64,000 nucleotides of DNA from Acanthornis magna. Taxonomy: Eukaryota; Chordata; Aves; Passeriformes; Acanthizidae. Positions 13,350 through 23,755 of the stretch are shown in pieces. The position numbers and the translations under genes are program-made. Under the pieces are notes generated by a model. The model was given only the letters and a program-made list of their open reading frames with translations, was not told where the DNA came from and ran no database searches. How positions within the stretch are numbered: position 1 is the stretch's first letter; every line of letters begins with the position of its first letter. Location of the stretch: the NCBI GenBank assembly GCA_036785705.1, contig JAWUZG010000159.1, positions 3,038,001 to 3,102,000 on the forward strand, written 5' to 3'.

Positions 13350-14919
13350 GTCACGAGGAGCTGATTGTACTGGTGTGACATGGAGCGACACTGGCAACAT
13401 GGGAGAATGTATTTTTCCTTGCCTCCAAAATTCCATGAAAACTTTTTAAGATACAAAGTGAAATTTGCAAGTGAGTGCCAGTGAGCTCTGTATGATGAAT
13501 AACATATTAAAAAGCACTGAGCCATGCTGTGATAAAAGATGTCCCCCATCACCATTGTAATATATACAATAAGCAAGGAAGATTGTCCTGTATTCAATAA
13601 AAATCAGGACCAGAGTCTTTATTCCTTCCAGACACAATCTATGAACCCTGATTTCTGTTTTAATCTGATCAGCACCTCTGGCATTTAAGACTGGAACTGT
13701 GAACAGAATGAATAGCTTCATTTCCCCCACTAAATGATATTTTTTAAAAAAAGCCTCGTAAAAGAGAAACAAACAGAACTAGATCGAGTCCCTCACAAAC
13801 ACAAACTGGGTTTCTTCTCAGCTGCAAACAGTTTTATACCAATTGTCCAGGTGGGCATTCATCAAGGCTCAGAAATGCTCCAGAAACTTGTGTTTTCTGT
13901 TATCTCACAAGCCTACAGGCTTGTGTTTCCATATTTTCCTAGGTCAGCCTCCTGAAGGGTGCTCACTTCTCTGGGCAAGAGGATTAACCAGTCTGGTACC
14001 TTGCTGTGGTGTCACTGGTGACCAGCTTTAAAATCCCTGCACCATTTTCTTGCCTCGGTCTGGCTCGAGCCCAGAGGAAGGAGAAGGATAAAGTCTCAAG
14101 TTCTGAGTCAGAAAACACCAACTGCGACATAAGGCGTTTTCCTGGACTGGTCACGAAAAATGTTATTTCATGCCTGTGTTGATGGTAAAGAGAAATTAAT
14201 CTTATTCCAATTGCCGGTCTGAAGGAAGACAAAAAATGATTTATTGCAGTAATGCGAAACTTCGCAAGAATTCATGCTCTGTGTGGGAGCTGTACTAATA
14301 ATGCTGTTGGCAGTCGTAGCTGCTTTTCAGTAGGACAGAGCTAAAACATCGAAAATGTCAGGTGTCACAGATTTCGTTACAGCTCCCCGTGACACTGCGA
14401 AGGTCACTCCCATTTAATGGAGTTTGTTGCTGTTTGGGTATTTTTTAAATTCAGCCCACAATGCTTCACCTTCTCCCGCAGTCTGCACGGAGCAGACACC
14501 AAGGATAACAGCACCATCGAGAACACTCCGAAAGCTGCCAGGTGCTGTGACAAGGTTGTTGCTGCTGCTGACAGCCAGCGAGAAGCTGCTTTTCAATGGC
14601 TCAATGTTGGCATGTTTTGCTAATATATGTCTTGGAACGGAGGCTTAATATAGCTCATGAGCTACCTGCTTGTGCTGAGTGAAGGGAAAGGTGGGGCAGA
14701 GCTGAGTGCTGGGAGCGCTGGGGTTTGAGCCTCTGGTCTGCAAGGTTTTGTTGGGACCCACGGGTGAATCCCAGCCTGAAATCCATCCCCAAAATGAGAG
14801 CACCATTGCACTGACAAAGATGTGGAGTGTGCTGGGTTGTTGGGGGTGTGTTAATGTTAGGTCTTGATAACAAGGCTACTGCATCGCAGTTATGGTCATG
14901 AAATGTTGTGGTGCTGGTG

Positions 14920-15080
14920 AGGTCTAAATCTGCCCTCCTTCAGCTTAAAGCCATTCTCCCTTGTCCTGTCATTCCAAAAACTCCCTCTCCAGCTCTCTTG
15001 AAGCCTCTTTAGGTACTGAAAGGGGTTCTGGGATCTTTCTGGAGCTTTCTCTTCTCCAGGATGAACAGCCCTGGGCAAAG
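14920..15080 (-). repeat. CR1 LINE fragment, inverted 5' part of a split element
   Basis: Antisense CR1 from the CTAAATCTGCCCTCCTTCAG block to CTTCTCCAGGATGAACAGCC. It corresponds to the part of the CR1 at 30482-30636. Its left edge ends at the same CR1 position (ATTTAGA) where the plus-strand fragment at 15237 begins, so the two pieces tile one CR1 3' region in opposite orientation. The 156 bp to its right may include further decayed antisense CR1 (GGATGCAGCACCC resembles the family), but this is weak. Confidence 0.88.
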
Positions 15081-15236
15081 CATCACCCCAGGTGTGGATG
15101 CAGCACCCACACCTGCACTTACACACTCACTACAAATTTTTGGCCTTTCTCTTCCTCTTTCTCGAAAGTCCTGACTGGCTTGTCTGGTTTGTTTCACCAG
15201 TGACATGGTGTTTAAGTAATTTTGCTGCTTCTCTAT

Positions 15237-15458
15237 TTAGATTAGACGTTAGGAAGGAATTCTCTGTGAGGGTGGGGAGGCCCTGGCACAGGTGCCAAGA
15301 GAAGCTGTGGCTGCCCCTGGATCCCTGGGAGTGTCCAAGGCCAGGCTGGATGAGGTTTGAAGCAACCTGGGACAGTGGAAGGTGTCCCTGCCCATGGCTG
15401 GGGGTGGAATGAGATGAGATTTAAGGTCCCTTCCAACCCAAACCACTCTGATATTCCA
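15237..15458 (+). repeat. CR1 LINE 3' fragment, sense part of a split element
   Basis: It starts TTTAGATTAGACGTTAGGAA and runs through TGGCACAGGTGCCAAGAGAA, CAAGGCCAGGCTGGATGAGG and AAGGTCCCTTCCAACCCAAA to ATTCCATGA, the whole CR1 3' tail in order. The left junction coincides with the break point of the inverted fragment at 14920-15080. Confidence 0.95.
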
Positions 15459-17272
15459 TGACTCTCTGATCCTTCCCCACTGGCGTTTGGCTGAGCGAGC
15501 CCAGGACTGGGCTGGCAGCCCATGGATGCTGGGCTGGCTGCTCTGAGCTCCCCTGGCATGGTTTTGTTCCCAGAAAACAACCCCAGCAGCTTGCTTTGGC
15601 TGCCCTGCAGCACTCGGGCCATGCCTGTGCCTGTGCTTCTGGAGAGGTTTTGCACTTGAGTGCCCAGAATCACTTCAGGTCCTGCTTTGTACTTCCCAGT
15701 CCACAGGACATCTGGAATAATAACCATGATGCTCTGCCTTATTGCTTAAATACCCTTGTGAATATACTCCAACCTGATCTACAGTTCAAACAAATTTAAT
15801 AAGGCAGAGCAGGATTTAAAGTTATTTTAAATAAATTAACTTCTGGATGGATGTTTATTAAGTGTTATGAAGCCATTTACTAAAACGTAACATTTTTTTT
15901 CGAAAGGTGCCTGAAATTTTCCCCTCGTGAACTACGGAAATTGCTTTTATAATTGAAATGAGAAATAAGGGCCAAGCTGAAACCATCCCTCATGGCTCCA
16001 GGCACAGTCCTTGTGCCTTTCTAAAGGAATAAAAGAATTATTTGACTCTCCACATCTTTTGTTTTCCTTCATATTTGCGGGGGTGATGTGCACCGTTGTG
16101 TGACACTAGGTGGGAGGGTGGCTTGGGAGGAGTGGGAAGCTCTACTTCCCAAGATTTTGGCTTTTTTTTTGGCCCTGAGCTAGACAAGCCACAGGCAGAC
16201 AGCAACATTTTCACCTCAGCTTGAGCAAGGGCTGGATTTCTGCAAAAGCCATGGAGGCTGTGCTGGGTGCACAGAAATCTCCTGCAGCCAGGAAGAGGAT
16301 CCTGCCACGTGCTGTGGATTTCCACTGCCGAAAACATGGGCTGCAGACTGAAAATACACCTTTGAGCAGAGCAGGGCTGAACACCATATTAAAGGATCCA
16401 TAAAATAAATGATTTTGATTCTTTAATACTTGGTGTAGGGACAATAGAGGCTCCTGCTCTTCGCATCTGGAAGCAGCACCAAAAAGCCTTTGGGGAGGCA
16501 GTGCATTTGAGCTAGGTTTTAAAAGATGGGTTTTCCAGGCATGAATGGTTCCAAATATTTAAATTTTATTCCCATGCTGCTTTCCAAGCAACCTTTCCCT
16601 CTACCAGAAATCAAAACAAAAGGGTTGAATGGTTAAAAACTATGAAGATTTTACGGCTCAGCTCAGCTATTGCACAACAGAACATTAACCAGGAGCTGCA
16701 GGGAGGATGGAGGTGACTGATTTTTGCTCATTTACTGTAAGGACACTTTAATATCATGGGTAATACCCAAGCACTTTGTCCTCCAAAAAATTACATTTGT
16801 GGTAGAAAAATAAATGCCAGGAAGGAAGTGGAGGATGGGAAGATAGGAAGGGAAATCTCACTGTTAACACACGATAAACCTGCTTTTTTTCATCATTTTT
16901 TGGGGTGAGGGCTGACTCCTTCACTGTGCCCCTACAGCTCCCAGAGCAGGACAGCACAGACCTGGTGGCTTTAACAGGGCTCAGGAAGGACTTTTCTGAG
17001 CAAACATCACTGAAGGGAGACTAGTCCAAACTTAGCTCGTCCTTCCCCCCATTTGTTTGCTGACCTGAAGACAGAAGCAGCAGCTGATGTTTGGATGCTG
17101 TTTGTGCTGGAGGGTGCAGGGAGAGGAGAGCTCAGGGCCCTTCTGCAGATCCCAGTTGGAGGCCAGTGGGATTTCGGCAGTTCAGACCCCAGCCAGGCTG
17201 CCTGTGCTGCTCACCAGGCTGGGTGGTACCTGCCACTGCAAGCATCAGCAGCCCAAGCCTTAAATTTGGATA

Positions 17273-17278
17273 TTTATT
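17273..17278 (-). promoter_or_regulatory. Candidate distal polyadenylation signal (AATAAA)
   Basis: AATAAA on the minus strand at the end of about 370 bp of AT-rich, 3'-UTR-like sequence (17640-17270). The sequence beyond it turns GC-richer. The GT-rich downstream element is only moderate (near 17255-17225). Confidence 0.4.
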
Positions 17279-18657
17279 TCTTAGGATCAATAAATGACAA
17301 AATAAAATACCATACAGTACAAAGGATATATCAGGAATTAACCATTTCATTACACTTTGATCAGTAAATACAGTATCAATAATAGCATGTTACACTGAAA
17401 GAGTGTTTCCCATTGCCACACAGAAGGATTCCACACCCTCTTCCTTCCCTTTGTCACAGAAAATATTATGAAGTAGACACTGACACACTTTTAACATTCA
17501 TTTTTTTCCCCATTGAGCAACAGGCCACAGAAAATAAAGCACATCAACATTTTGTATCTCAGAATAAAATAAAAAAAACAAAAAAAGAAAAAAGGTCCAC
17601 TTTAAAAAATATTTGCCATAAATACAATATGTGCAGGACTATCGGGTGGCACAGCTGGGGAAGGACTCTGCATCACAAAGCCAGGACACAGCATCATGAA
17701 ATTTTGGATTTCCGTTTTCGCACTGAGCAAACCCAGACTGAGAACAGGAAAATGTGTGACGTGAAGCAGCAGACAGAGCTCTAGCAGACACAGCTTTGGT
17801 TAAACAGTCGCTGCACAGCACAGCAGGAGCACACGGGACCGACACTCAGCACCGCACGGGGAAGCTCCAGTGGATATTTGCTGGCCCTGCCCCAGGGCAG
17901 GAGCGGCGCAGCTGCACAGATGTTGGGCTCAGAGCTGTCTGCAGCAGCAGCACCCCCGGGATTGTTTCACTGAGTGCTGCATGCTGGAAATGCAAAGGTC
18001 CTGCTATTGAGTGTGTGCCCTGCTAACCCTCCTCGCTGGTTTTCCATGGAGTTTCTCCTGGAAAGCTCACTGAAGTGAGGTCTCACGCACCTTAGGAAAA
18101 AAGACGAGCTCAGAGAGCATTCCAACACTGATGTACCAGGCCTGTGGTGAGGAAGTCCTGTCTGGGGGAAATTTCTGAATAGCAGAACGACTTTATAAAC
18201 TTGATTTCGCACTCTGCCAAATGGATGGCTCTGGCAAGAGCGCTGTGAAGAGAAACAAAACCTCAAAATAACGTTTGAAGAGGTCACTTGATAGGCTCTC
18301 TTCAGAGGGGAATTTCTCAGAATCCATCTGGCAGCACTTCACATCTGCGGGTTCCACAGATTTTATTCTTTTTTTAGTCAAAACAAACAGCTCCAAACGC
18401 TTGCAGGGAATTTGCATAGATGAGCAGAGGCCCTAACACTCACCTCTACCTTGGTGAAGGGTTCAGCCAAGACAGGGACACAACAGATGGGAGTTTGTCT
18501 TCTGTCTAATGGCAAAACCATTCCCACCAGATTAGATTTTAAAACCTTGTTGGGTTAGCAGTTCACTCATTGTTAAAAGCCGTGTAAAGAACCATGTCTC
18601 TGGTAAAAATGGGGCAGTTTGTACCTTTTTCTTCCCTACTGTGTCAGCTTTCCTTTA

Positions 18658-18785
18658 CAAGGCCAGGTTGGATGGGGTTTGGAGCAACCTGGTCTGGGGA
18701 AAGGTGTCCCTGCCCTGGGCAGGGGGTTTGGAACTGGATGATTTTTTAGGTCCCTTCCAACCCAAAATACCCAGTGATTCTCTGG
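18658..18785 (+). repeat. CR1 LINE 3' fragment
   Basis: It contains AAGGCCAGGTTGGATGGGG, GGAGCAACCTGGTCTGGGG and GGTCCCTTCCAACCCAAAA in CR1 order. It lies antisense to NTSR1, inside the longest possible NTSR1 3' UTR. Confidence 0.93.
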
Positions 18786-19737
18786 AAACCATGGGGGCTT
18801 GCAGTGAGTTATCCTCAGTTCTTTGAGCTCAAGGGAATGGCATCTCTGAATTGAATAGAGCAAAATTAGATGAGGAGGGAAGAGAGGATGAAACCAGCTG
18901 TGATTTACACTGCTCAGCTCAAGGTTGTCAGATTTGGCCAGTGGTCGAGGTAGCTTTGAGCTGCAGTCTCAGATTAAGGCCATGGACCCAGGTCTGCTTT
19001 CCCATTAAACTGCAAGACCAGAGCTGTAGAAGTCAGCAAACCACTCAGATAAATCCCCCAAATTCCCCCAGCTCTTCAGCCCTCGAGCAGCCCAACAAAC
19101 ACTGTGGAAAGAGTTTATGGTAAATTCACTTTTACTGCAGCTTTTTCCCATTGTCACGTCAAGCCAAAAATAAACCTGCCAGTTCCTCTGAGCCGTGATC
19201 AAATATTCTGTAAGCTGCCAGTGTATCTCAGTAGTGAAAATCTAAACCAAGCATCTTATGTGAAACAACGATTTTTGTACAGTGTTTCCTAAGATAATCA
19301 AGCACATTTCAGCAGGTTGGTGTTGAACAAGTATAGTAATAATGTTTAATATTTCAAAAGCAAATGAGACATGCAGGGTGTTAAATCGTAATGAAAGTCG
19401 AAGCAATGCAGTTACAGCTTCCGTGGGAGGTTTCAGAAAGCACCTCCCAGCTGCTGACTCTGTTTAGAGGTGAGGTAAAACAATTTGGGTCCTCCAGAAA
19501 CATCTGAAGTGTCTTGCCTGGAAGGCCAACGTTAAATGTGTGACGTCAAGACTCCTCTTCTTCCCAAGGAAGACCTTTTCCCTCTCCTCTTCATGGTACC
19601 TGGATTTTCCCACGAGGCAGGATGAGCAGGTTTTCCAGAGATTCTTCTTCCAACCTGCCCAAGCCATTTCACACACACCACACACAGAAAATATTCACTG
19701 GTTTCTCACAGATTTCCTTCCAAGGAGATCAATCTCC

Positions 19738-19766
19738 TTTATTCTGTTCATTTCAATTTATTTATT
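19738..19766 (-). promoter_or_regulatory. Candidate middle polyadenylation signals (AATAAA cluster)
   Basis: On the minus strand there are overlapping AATAAA hexamers at 19766-19757 and another at 19743-19738. About 50 bp further downstream (19687-19668) is a strongly GT-rich run containing GTGTGTGGTGTGTGTG, a typical downstream element. The arrangement is the best-formed cleavage site in the interval. Confidence 0.45.
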
Positions 19767-20506
19767 TGTGTGCCACTACCTGTTTTCCTTGTCAAAGAGG
19801 AGTCAACAGTCCATGAGCAACAGAAGTGCTTGGTTGAATACAATCTCTACCCTCTGTCTGGTACAACATCTCCTGACCAGCTGAGAAATTTCAAAGAGAA
19901 CTTTCAGGGCTTGTTTCTGTTCCTCTGGCTTGTTAAAAGAAAGTGGGTTTAGAGCCAAGGCTCCCCAGTTTAGACCTTCTTGTGCTCTCTGTTTGAACTA
20001 TCTGAATATTGGGGGTGCAGATCACTGTGCCAACAGGTCTGGTAGCAAAAAGTGATAAAAGAAAAGGTAGAACAAGAGGCCCTGCTGCCTACAACTGATA
20101 TAAACTGTGAGATGTCAGCCTTATGAAAATGGTGAGGAAACAAGTAAAACTTGAATAAGAATGGGAAAAATCTGAAGGCTGCACAGAACTGGGGCAGATT
20201 GTTCTTATCTGAGCAGCCTGGAGCCCTCTTGAGCTTGGAGTTTTCTCACCTCTTAATGCAGGCCAGCAAACTGTTCTCCCCGGTAAAAAATACGATTTGG
20301 CTGCATGGCAAAAGGAAGATTTTCCACTTCTGTTCATTTTCAGCCTTCCAGCTGGGCACAGCCTCTGCATCCTTGACTTTGCCAGAGACTCTGCTGTAGT
20401 TGGTGCAGTGGTACCAATGCCAGGCACTGTGGATGCCCTAAAGCCAAAGGTGACCCCAATCCCCCACACAGCCACCCCAGCCTAGGTAAGGCATCGTCTG
20501 TTCTTG

Positions 20507-20512
20507 TTTAAT
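20507..20512 (-). promoter_or_regulatory. Candidate proximal polyadenylation signal (ATTAAA)
   Basis: ATTAAA on the minus strand about 560 bp past the NTSR1 stop. A G/T-rich stretch containing GGGGTGGCTGTGTGGGG lies 30-55 bp further downstream (about 20479-20455), the expected position of a downstream element. Confidence 0.35.
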
Positions 20513-21071
20513 TTCAAGGAGCCAGAGCGGCTCTCTTGAGCACCTCGGTCATATTACTCATAATGGAGACATATTTCTAAAATAACCACCTGGCTCCCTG
20601 AGTTTTCACTCCTAGTTCACTGAACATCCCACAGATGGGCATGTCCATTCTCCAAAAACATCCCTTTCTGCTCAAAGCTTCTTTCTCCTCGTCAAACTCT
20701 CTGCTCAATGCCACCAGGAGACGTGACCTCAAACCCTTGGATGTGAACATGGCATCTCTGCACTGAGAAAGGGATGAAATGCAGTACGGTTTTGCCGAAG
20801 CTGAACACATTTTGGCTTCCCAGTTAACACCACACCTGGATTTATGCCAGACTGAAGTTACAATACATGTAGACATTACTCACAAGAGGCAAGGTCAATG
20901 CTCGAAAATAACCTCAAAGTTACTGGCAGAACGAAGCCTATTTTCCCAACAAAAATGACTTTGCTAAACACATTTGCATTACGTGAATTTGGAGACCATG
21001 CATGAAAGTCACAGAGGCCTCTCCCAAGTTTTGACTCCACGATGAATTGTGTTCCCCTTCCTCCTTTGGCT

Positions 21072-21321
21072 TCAGTACGTGGTTTCCCTTGTGACCTGGC
21101 TGGAAAATGTGTGGTTGCTGGAGATGCTGTTGGATTTCCTGGTGAAGGCCAAGCGTCTCTTCTTCTTCCTCCACGGCAGGCACAGCAGGGTGAGTGTGGA
21201 GAGGAAGATCTGGCGGAAGTTTGCCGACACCAGGTTGTAGAGGATGGGGTTGATCGCTGAGCTGACGTAGAAGAGGACATTTGTCAGCATGTAGAAGTAG
21301 TGGTAGAAGTTGTAAAGGAAG
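21072..21321 (-). CDS. NTSR1: NTSR1 last coding exon: TM7, helix 8, C-terminal tail
   Basis: 250 bp: one base completing the split Asp codon, 82 codons and a TGA stop at 21074-21072. The acceptor reads TGTTCTTCCAG. The peptide begins [20 protein letters not shown] and forms TM7, carrying the class A NPxxY motif as NPILY. Helix 8 follows ([10 protein letters not shown]), then a single Cys in LLCLPW, a basic stretch (WRKKKRR) and a Ser/Thr-rich tail ending TRETTY. In the family such tails are phosphorylated by GRKs and bind arrestin, and the cysteines before the basic stretch are palmitoylated. The FYHYFY segment keeps Tyr residues that in rat NTSR1 touch the ligand. The length and C-terminal ending match NTSR1, and the frame is intact. 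Confidence 0.96.
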
Positions 21322-23664
21322 CTGGAAGAACAGATGAAAGATAAAAATCGGAGTGTGAAGAACTCAAAGTGACAAGGGTGAGAAAAACAAGAGCTGCTTT
21401 CCGTCTAACCTTTCTAGGCTGCAGGCTTGAGCTTACCCGTGGTGCCTGAGCCACCAAAAACCATTTATATCTTCAGCTGGAACTGGTCAGACATGGATCA
21501 AGTGCCTCTGTGAAGATATTCCCCCACTCACCAGCAGTTAGAAACTTATTTAAGCCCTGGGGCCAGACACGATATTTACCTTGTGCATTCATTTTTCCTT
21601 TGGAAATAGGCATTCTGGAAGCTGAGAGGCCAGATGGAAATTTGCTTCTGTGTCATACATATACATCAGCTTGACTTTTTTGGCTACAGCTCTGATCTAC
21701 AGAGGTTGCAGAAGAGCCAAGCTCCGGTGGCAGATGTCTCTCTCTCCTCCCTCTGGCAGCGAGAGCAGCATCAGCTCATTCAGTGGGTCCCTGGGTTGGG
21801 ATTTGTCTGTAATGTGGGATAGCGTTTCCTGTTGTGGGGACAAGCTGCTGATATCACGCCTTGGAAACACATCCTGACCATCACAATTTAATGTTTTCAA
21901 CTAGAATTTGTTGAAAATGTTTTATTATCTTTTATACTTCTGGAAATGTCTTTCCTTGGGCCAACTGAGAGCAACAGCCCTGAGCTGGTAAAGCATTCAT
22001 AAACACCACGGGTCTCATTTTCAGGAAGATGTTGCTCAGAATCATTTATCTTGGTGGAAATTGCAGACCTTTTTTCTAGTCTGAGCAGTGTCTAACAAAA
22101 GATAAATAGATGAGTGCTGGACTACATTGCCCATCCCTCCACACCCCCTCAGCACTGCCAAGGACTGCGTGGCCCATCCAGCTCTTGCAGGCAGAGTTTC
22201 TCTATGTAGTGGTGAAGAATTAATATTAGAAAAATTCCTCTTCTTCAGGGGCAAGGCACATGCATTTATAAATGAACGTGCCAAGCTGCTGCAAACTCTT
22301 GGTTAGCCACCAGACTGATAGTTCACTATCACTCTGCAAATTCAATGTTTTTCTAAAATCACTCATGGCTTTAAAAAGAAGAAAAAAATACTATGTGAGC
22401 ACAGCCAGGATGCATAAATTCCCACTAACTGCAGACAGACTTCTCTACCCCTCTTGCTCAAAGCAAATGCAGTCATTGCATAATTGATAACTGAACACTG
22501 CCTTAAGTGCTTTTCATATAGGAAAGCAAAGGAGAAATCAGAGTTTGTCCCAGTGTGTGCCTAGAGCTCTGTTTTCATGGCTGAAGATAGATTTTGGATT
22601 TTATTATGGCTGGATCCATAGTTCCATTCAGTAGACTGCTATATCCTAATTTATTGGTTTTTTGTTTTTGGAGTTGATAGGATTTTAGTTTTTTACTGTT
22701 GTTCTGCTCTTTAGTATTGTAGATTATTTTTTTTTGTTTTCCTTGAAGGGAACAGACTCAGTCCCATGGAGAACAGGGATGTAACACCCCACGAGGAGAC
22801 AAACAAGAGCATCCCTTGGCATCTCAGGCTTTTTGGGTGCGTGTCCCCAGACAGCACTAGCTTTTAATGACATATTTAAGAACAATAATCAGTCTGGTGG
22901 TTGTTTTGCTGAGGAGCCTGGCCTGGTGCCTCAGAAAGGATGCAGGGAGCTCCTGGGGTGCCCTCACACATCTGTGAGCAGCGCACGTGCGTTCAGCACA
23001 GCCGCGCAATTATCCCGGAATTCTCTGACAGTCTGGGCATTTCCTCATCAGCAGCAGCTGCTGGCGTTTCATTTTGATCCACTCCCTGCAAAACCCAGCA
23101 AATAACCCTCCCCAGACTCAGTGAGCAGCACAGTTATTCCCCCACCTGTGTAACCTCCCCTGCCACTGAGGGAACGTGGCCTCGTGGAGCTAAATCGTGT
23201 GCTGACGGGAGCTGCTCCATCTTAGGGCTGGGGATCAATATCTGCAGCACGGAGAGTGAAATCCACTCTGGGTGTGTCAAGCCCCTTGTCCAAATGTCAT
23301 TTCATCAATGCTGCTGGAGGTGCAGCCCCATCGCTGCTGCCAGCGGGGCTGAGGCTGTGCCTGCAGCCCACAGGAGGAGGAGGAGGGGCTGATGATGCAT
23401 TTTGGTTCAAGCTGATGCTTCTTTCACCGTGTCTGGGGGATTTAGGTAAAAACTAAGACTCTTAATTTGGCTGGCAAGCACTGAGACATCAAAAAAACCC
23501 CAAAACAAAACACAAAAAACCCAGCAATTAGGAGCTTGAGGCTTTAACCCCTCAACTGGAGCCTTTGCTCACAGATCCCCACCTCCATCTCCACATCCCC
23601 AGCCCCAGCCTGACCCCCACCCTGTCCTGGCATGGGGAAACGTGTCCCCCACGCTGTGACTCAC
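21322..23664 (-). other. NTSR1: NTSR1 intron 3
   Basis: 2,343 bp between a GTGAGT donor and a CAG acceptor; phase 2 (the codon is split after its second base). No exon, CR1 fragment or LTR was recognised inside. A T-rich stretch lies near 22653-22740 and a CpG-containing, GC-richer patch near 22950-23400. Nothing else can be supported. Confidence 0.9.
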
Positions 23665-23755
23665 TCTGTCCAGTGGCTGGAGGGGACATAGCAGAACATG
23701 AGACGTCGGATGTGGTAAGGGAGCCAGCAGACCACGAAGGCGATCACCACAGCAC
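23665..23755 (-). CDS. NTSR1: NTSR1 coding exon 3: TM6
   Basis: A 91-bp exon: two bases completing the Arg codon begun in exon 2 (C + GT), 29 codons, then two bases (GA) of an Asp codon completed by the last exon. The acceptor is TTGCAG and the donor is GTGAGTCACA. The peptide starts [20 protein letters not shown] and is TM6. It contains the class A CWxP motif (CWLP), whose Trp is the activation toggle residue. The adjacent Arg-Arg and Phe correspond to positions reported in rat NTSR1 (R327, R328, F331) to contact the neurotensin C-terminus. The exon ends in extracellular loop 3 with VPSSHWT. It is too short to stand out as an open frame and was found by frame and splice logic. Confidence 0.95.

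Larger units (their letters stand above)
1..17254. other. Downstream flank of NTSR1, no gene recognised
   Basis: No open frame here shows a protein family, splice-consistent exon series or RNA gene that I can recognise; the longest frame is about 160 codons and looks like chance. Neighbours expected from other vertebrates (for example MRGBP or OGFR) were not seen. The contents that can be supported are a 24-A tract, five CR1-like fragments (two of them an inverted pair), a 150-bp local duplication, a 74-bp tandem pair and a pyrimidine-rich tract. Stretches such as 5600-10490 and 10750-11350 hold nothing I can name; the second is AT-rich and single-copy in appearance. Confidence 0.7.
17255..21071 (-). 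other. NTSR1: NTSR1 3' UTR interval (3' limit uncertain)
   Basis: This follows the TGA stop of the last NTSR1 exon. No continuing open frame or further splice acceptor is needed. Three candidate polyadenylation signals on the minus strand divide it: ATTAAA at 20512-20507, AATAAA at 19743-19738 (plus an AATAAATAAA cluster at 19766-19757) and AATAAA at 17278-17273. The far end, 17270-17650, is AT-rich and free of long frames on the minus strand, as vertebrate 3' UTR ends often are. A CR1 fragment at 18658-18785 lies inside the longest version. Which end is used cannot be told from the sequence. Confidence 0.5.

Noticed and set aside
20876..21280. 134-codon open frame overlapping the last NTSR1 exon
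   Set aside because: Out-of-frame shadow of the exon; the NTSR1 frame gives TM7 and the tail.
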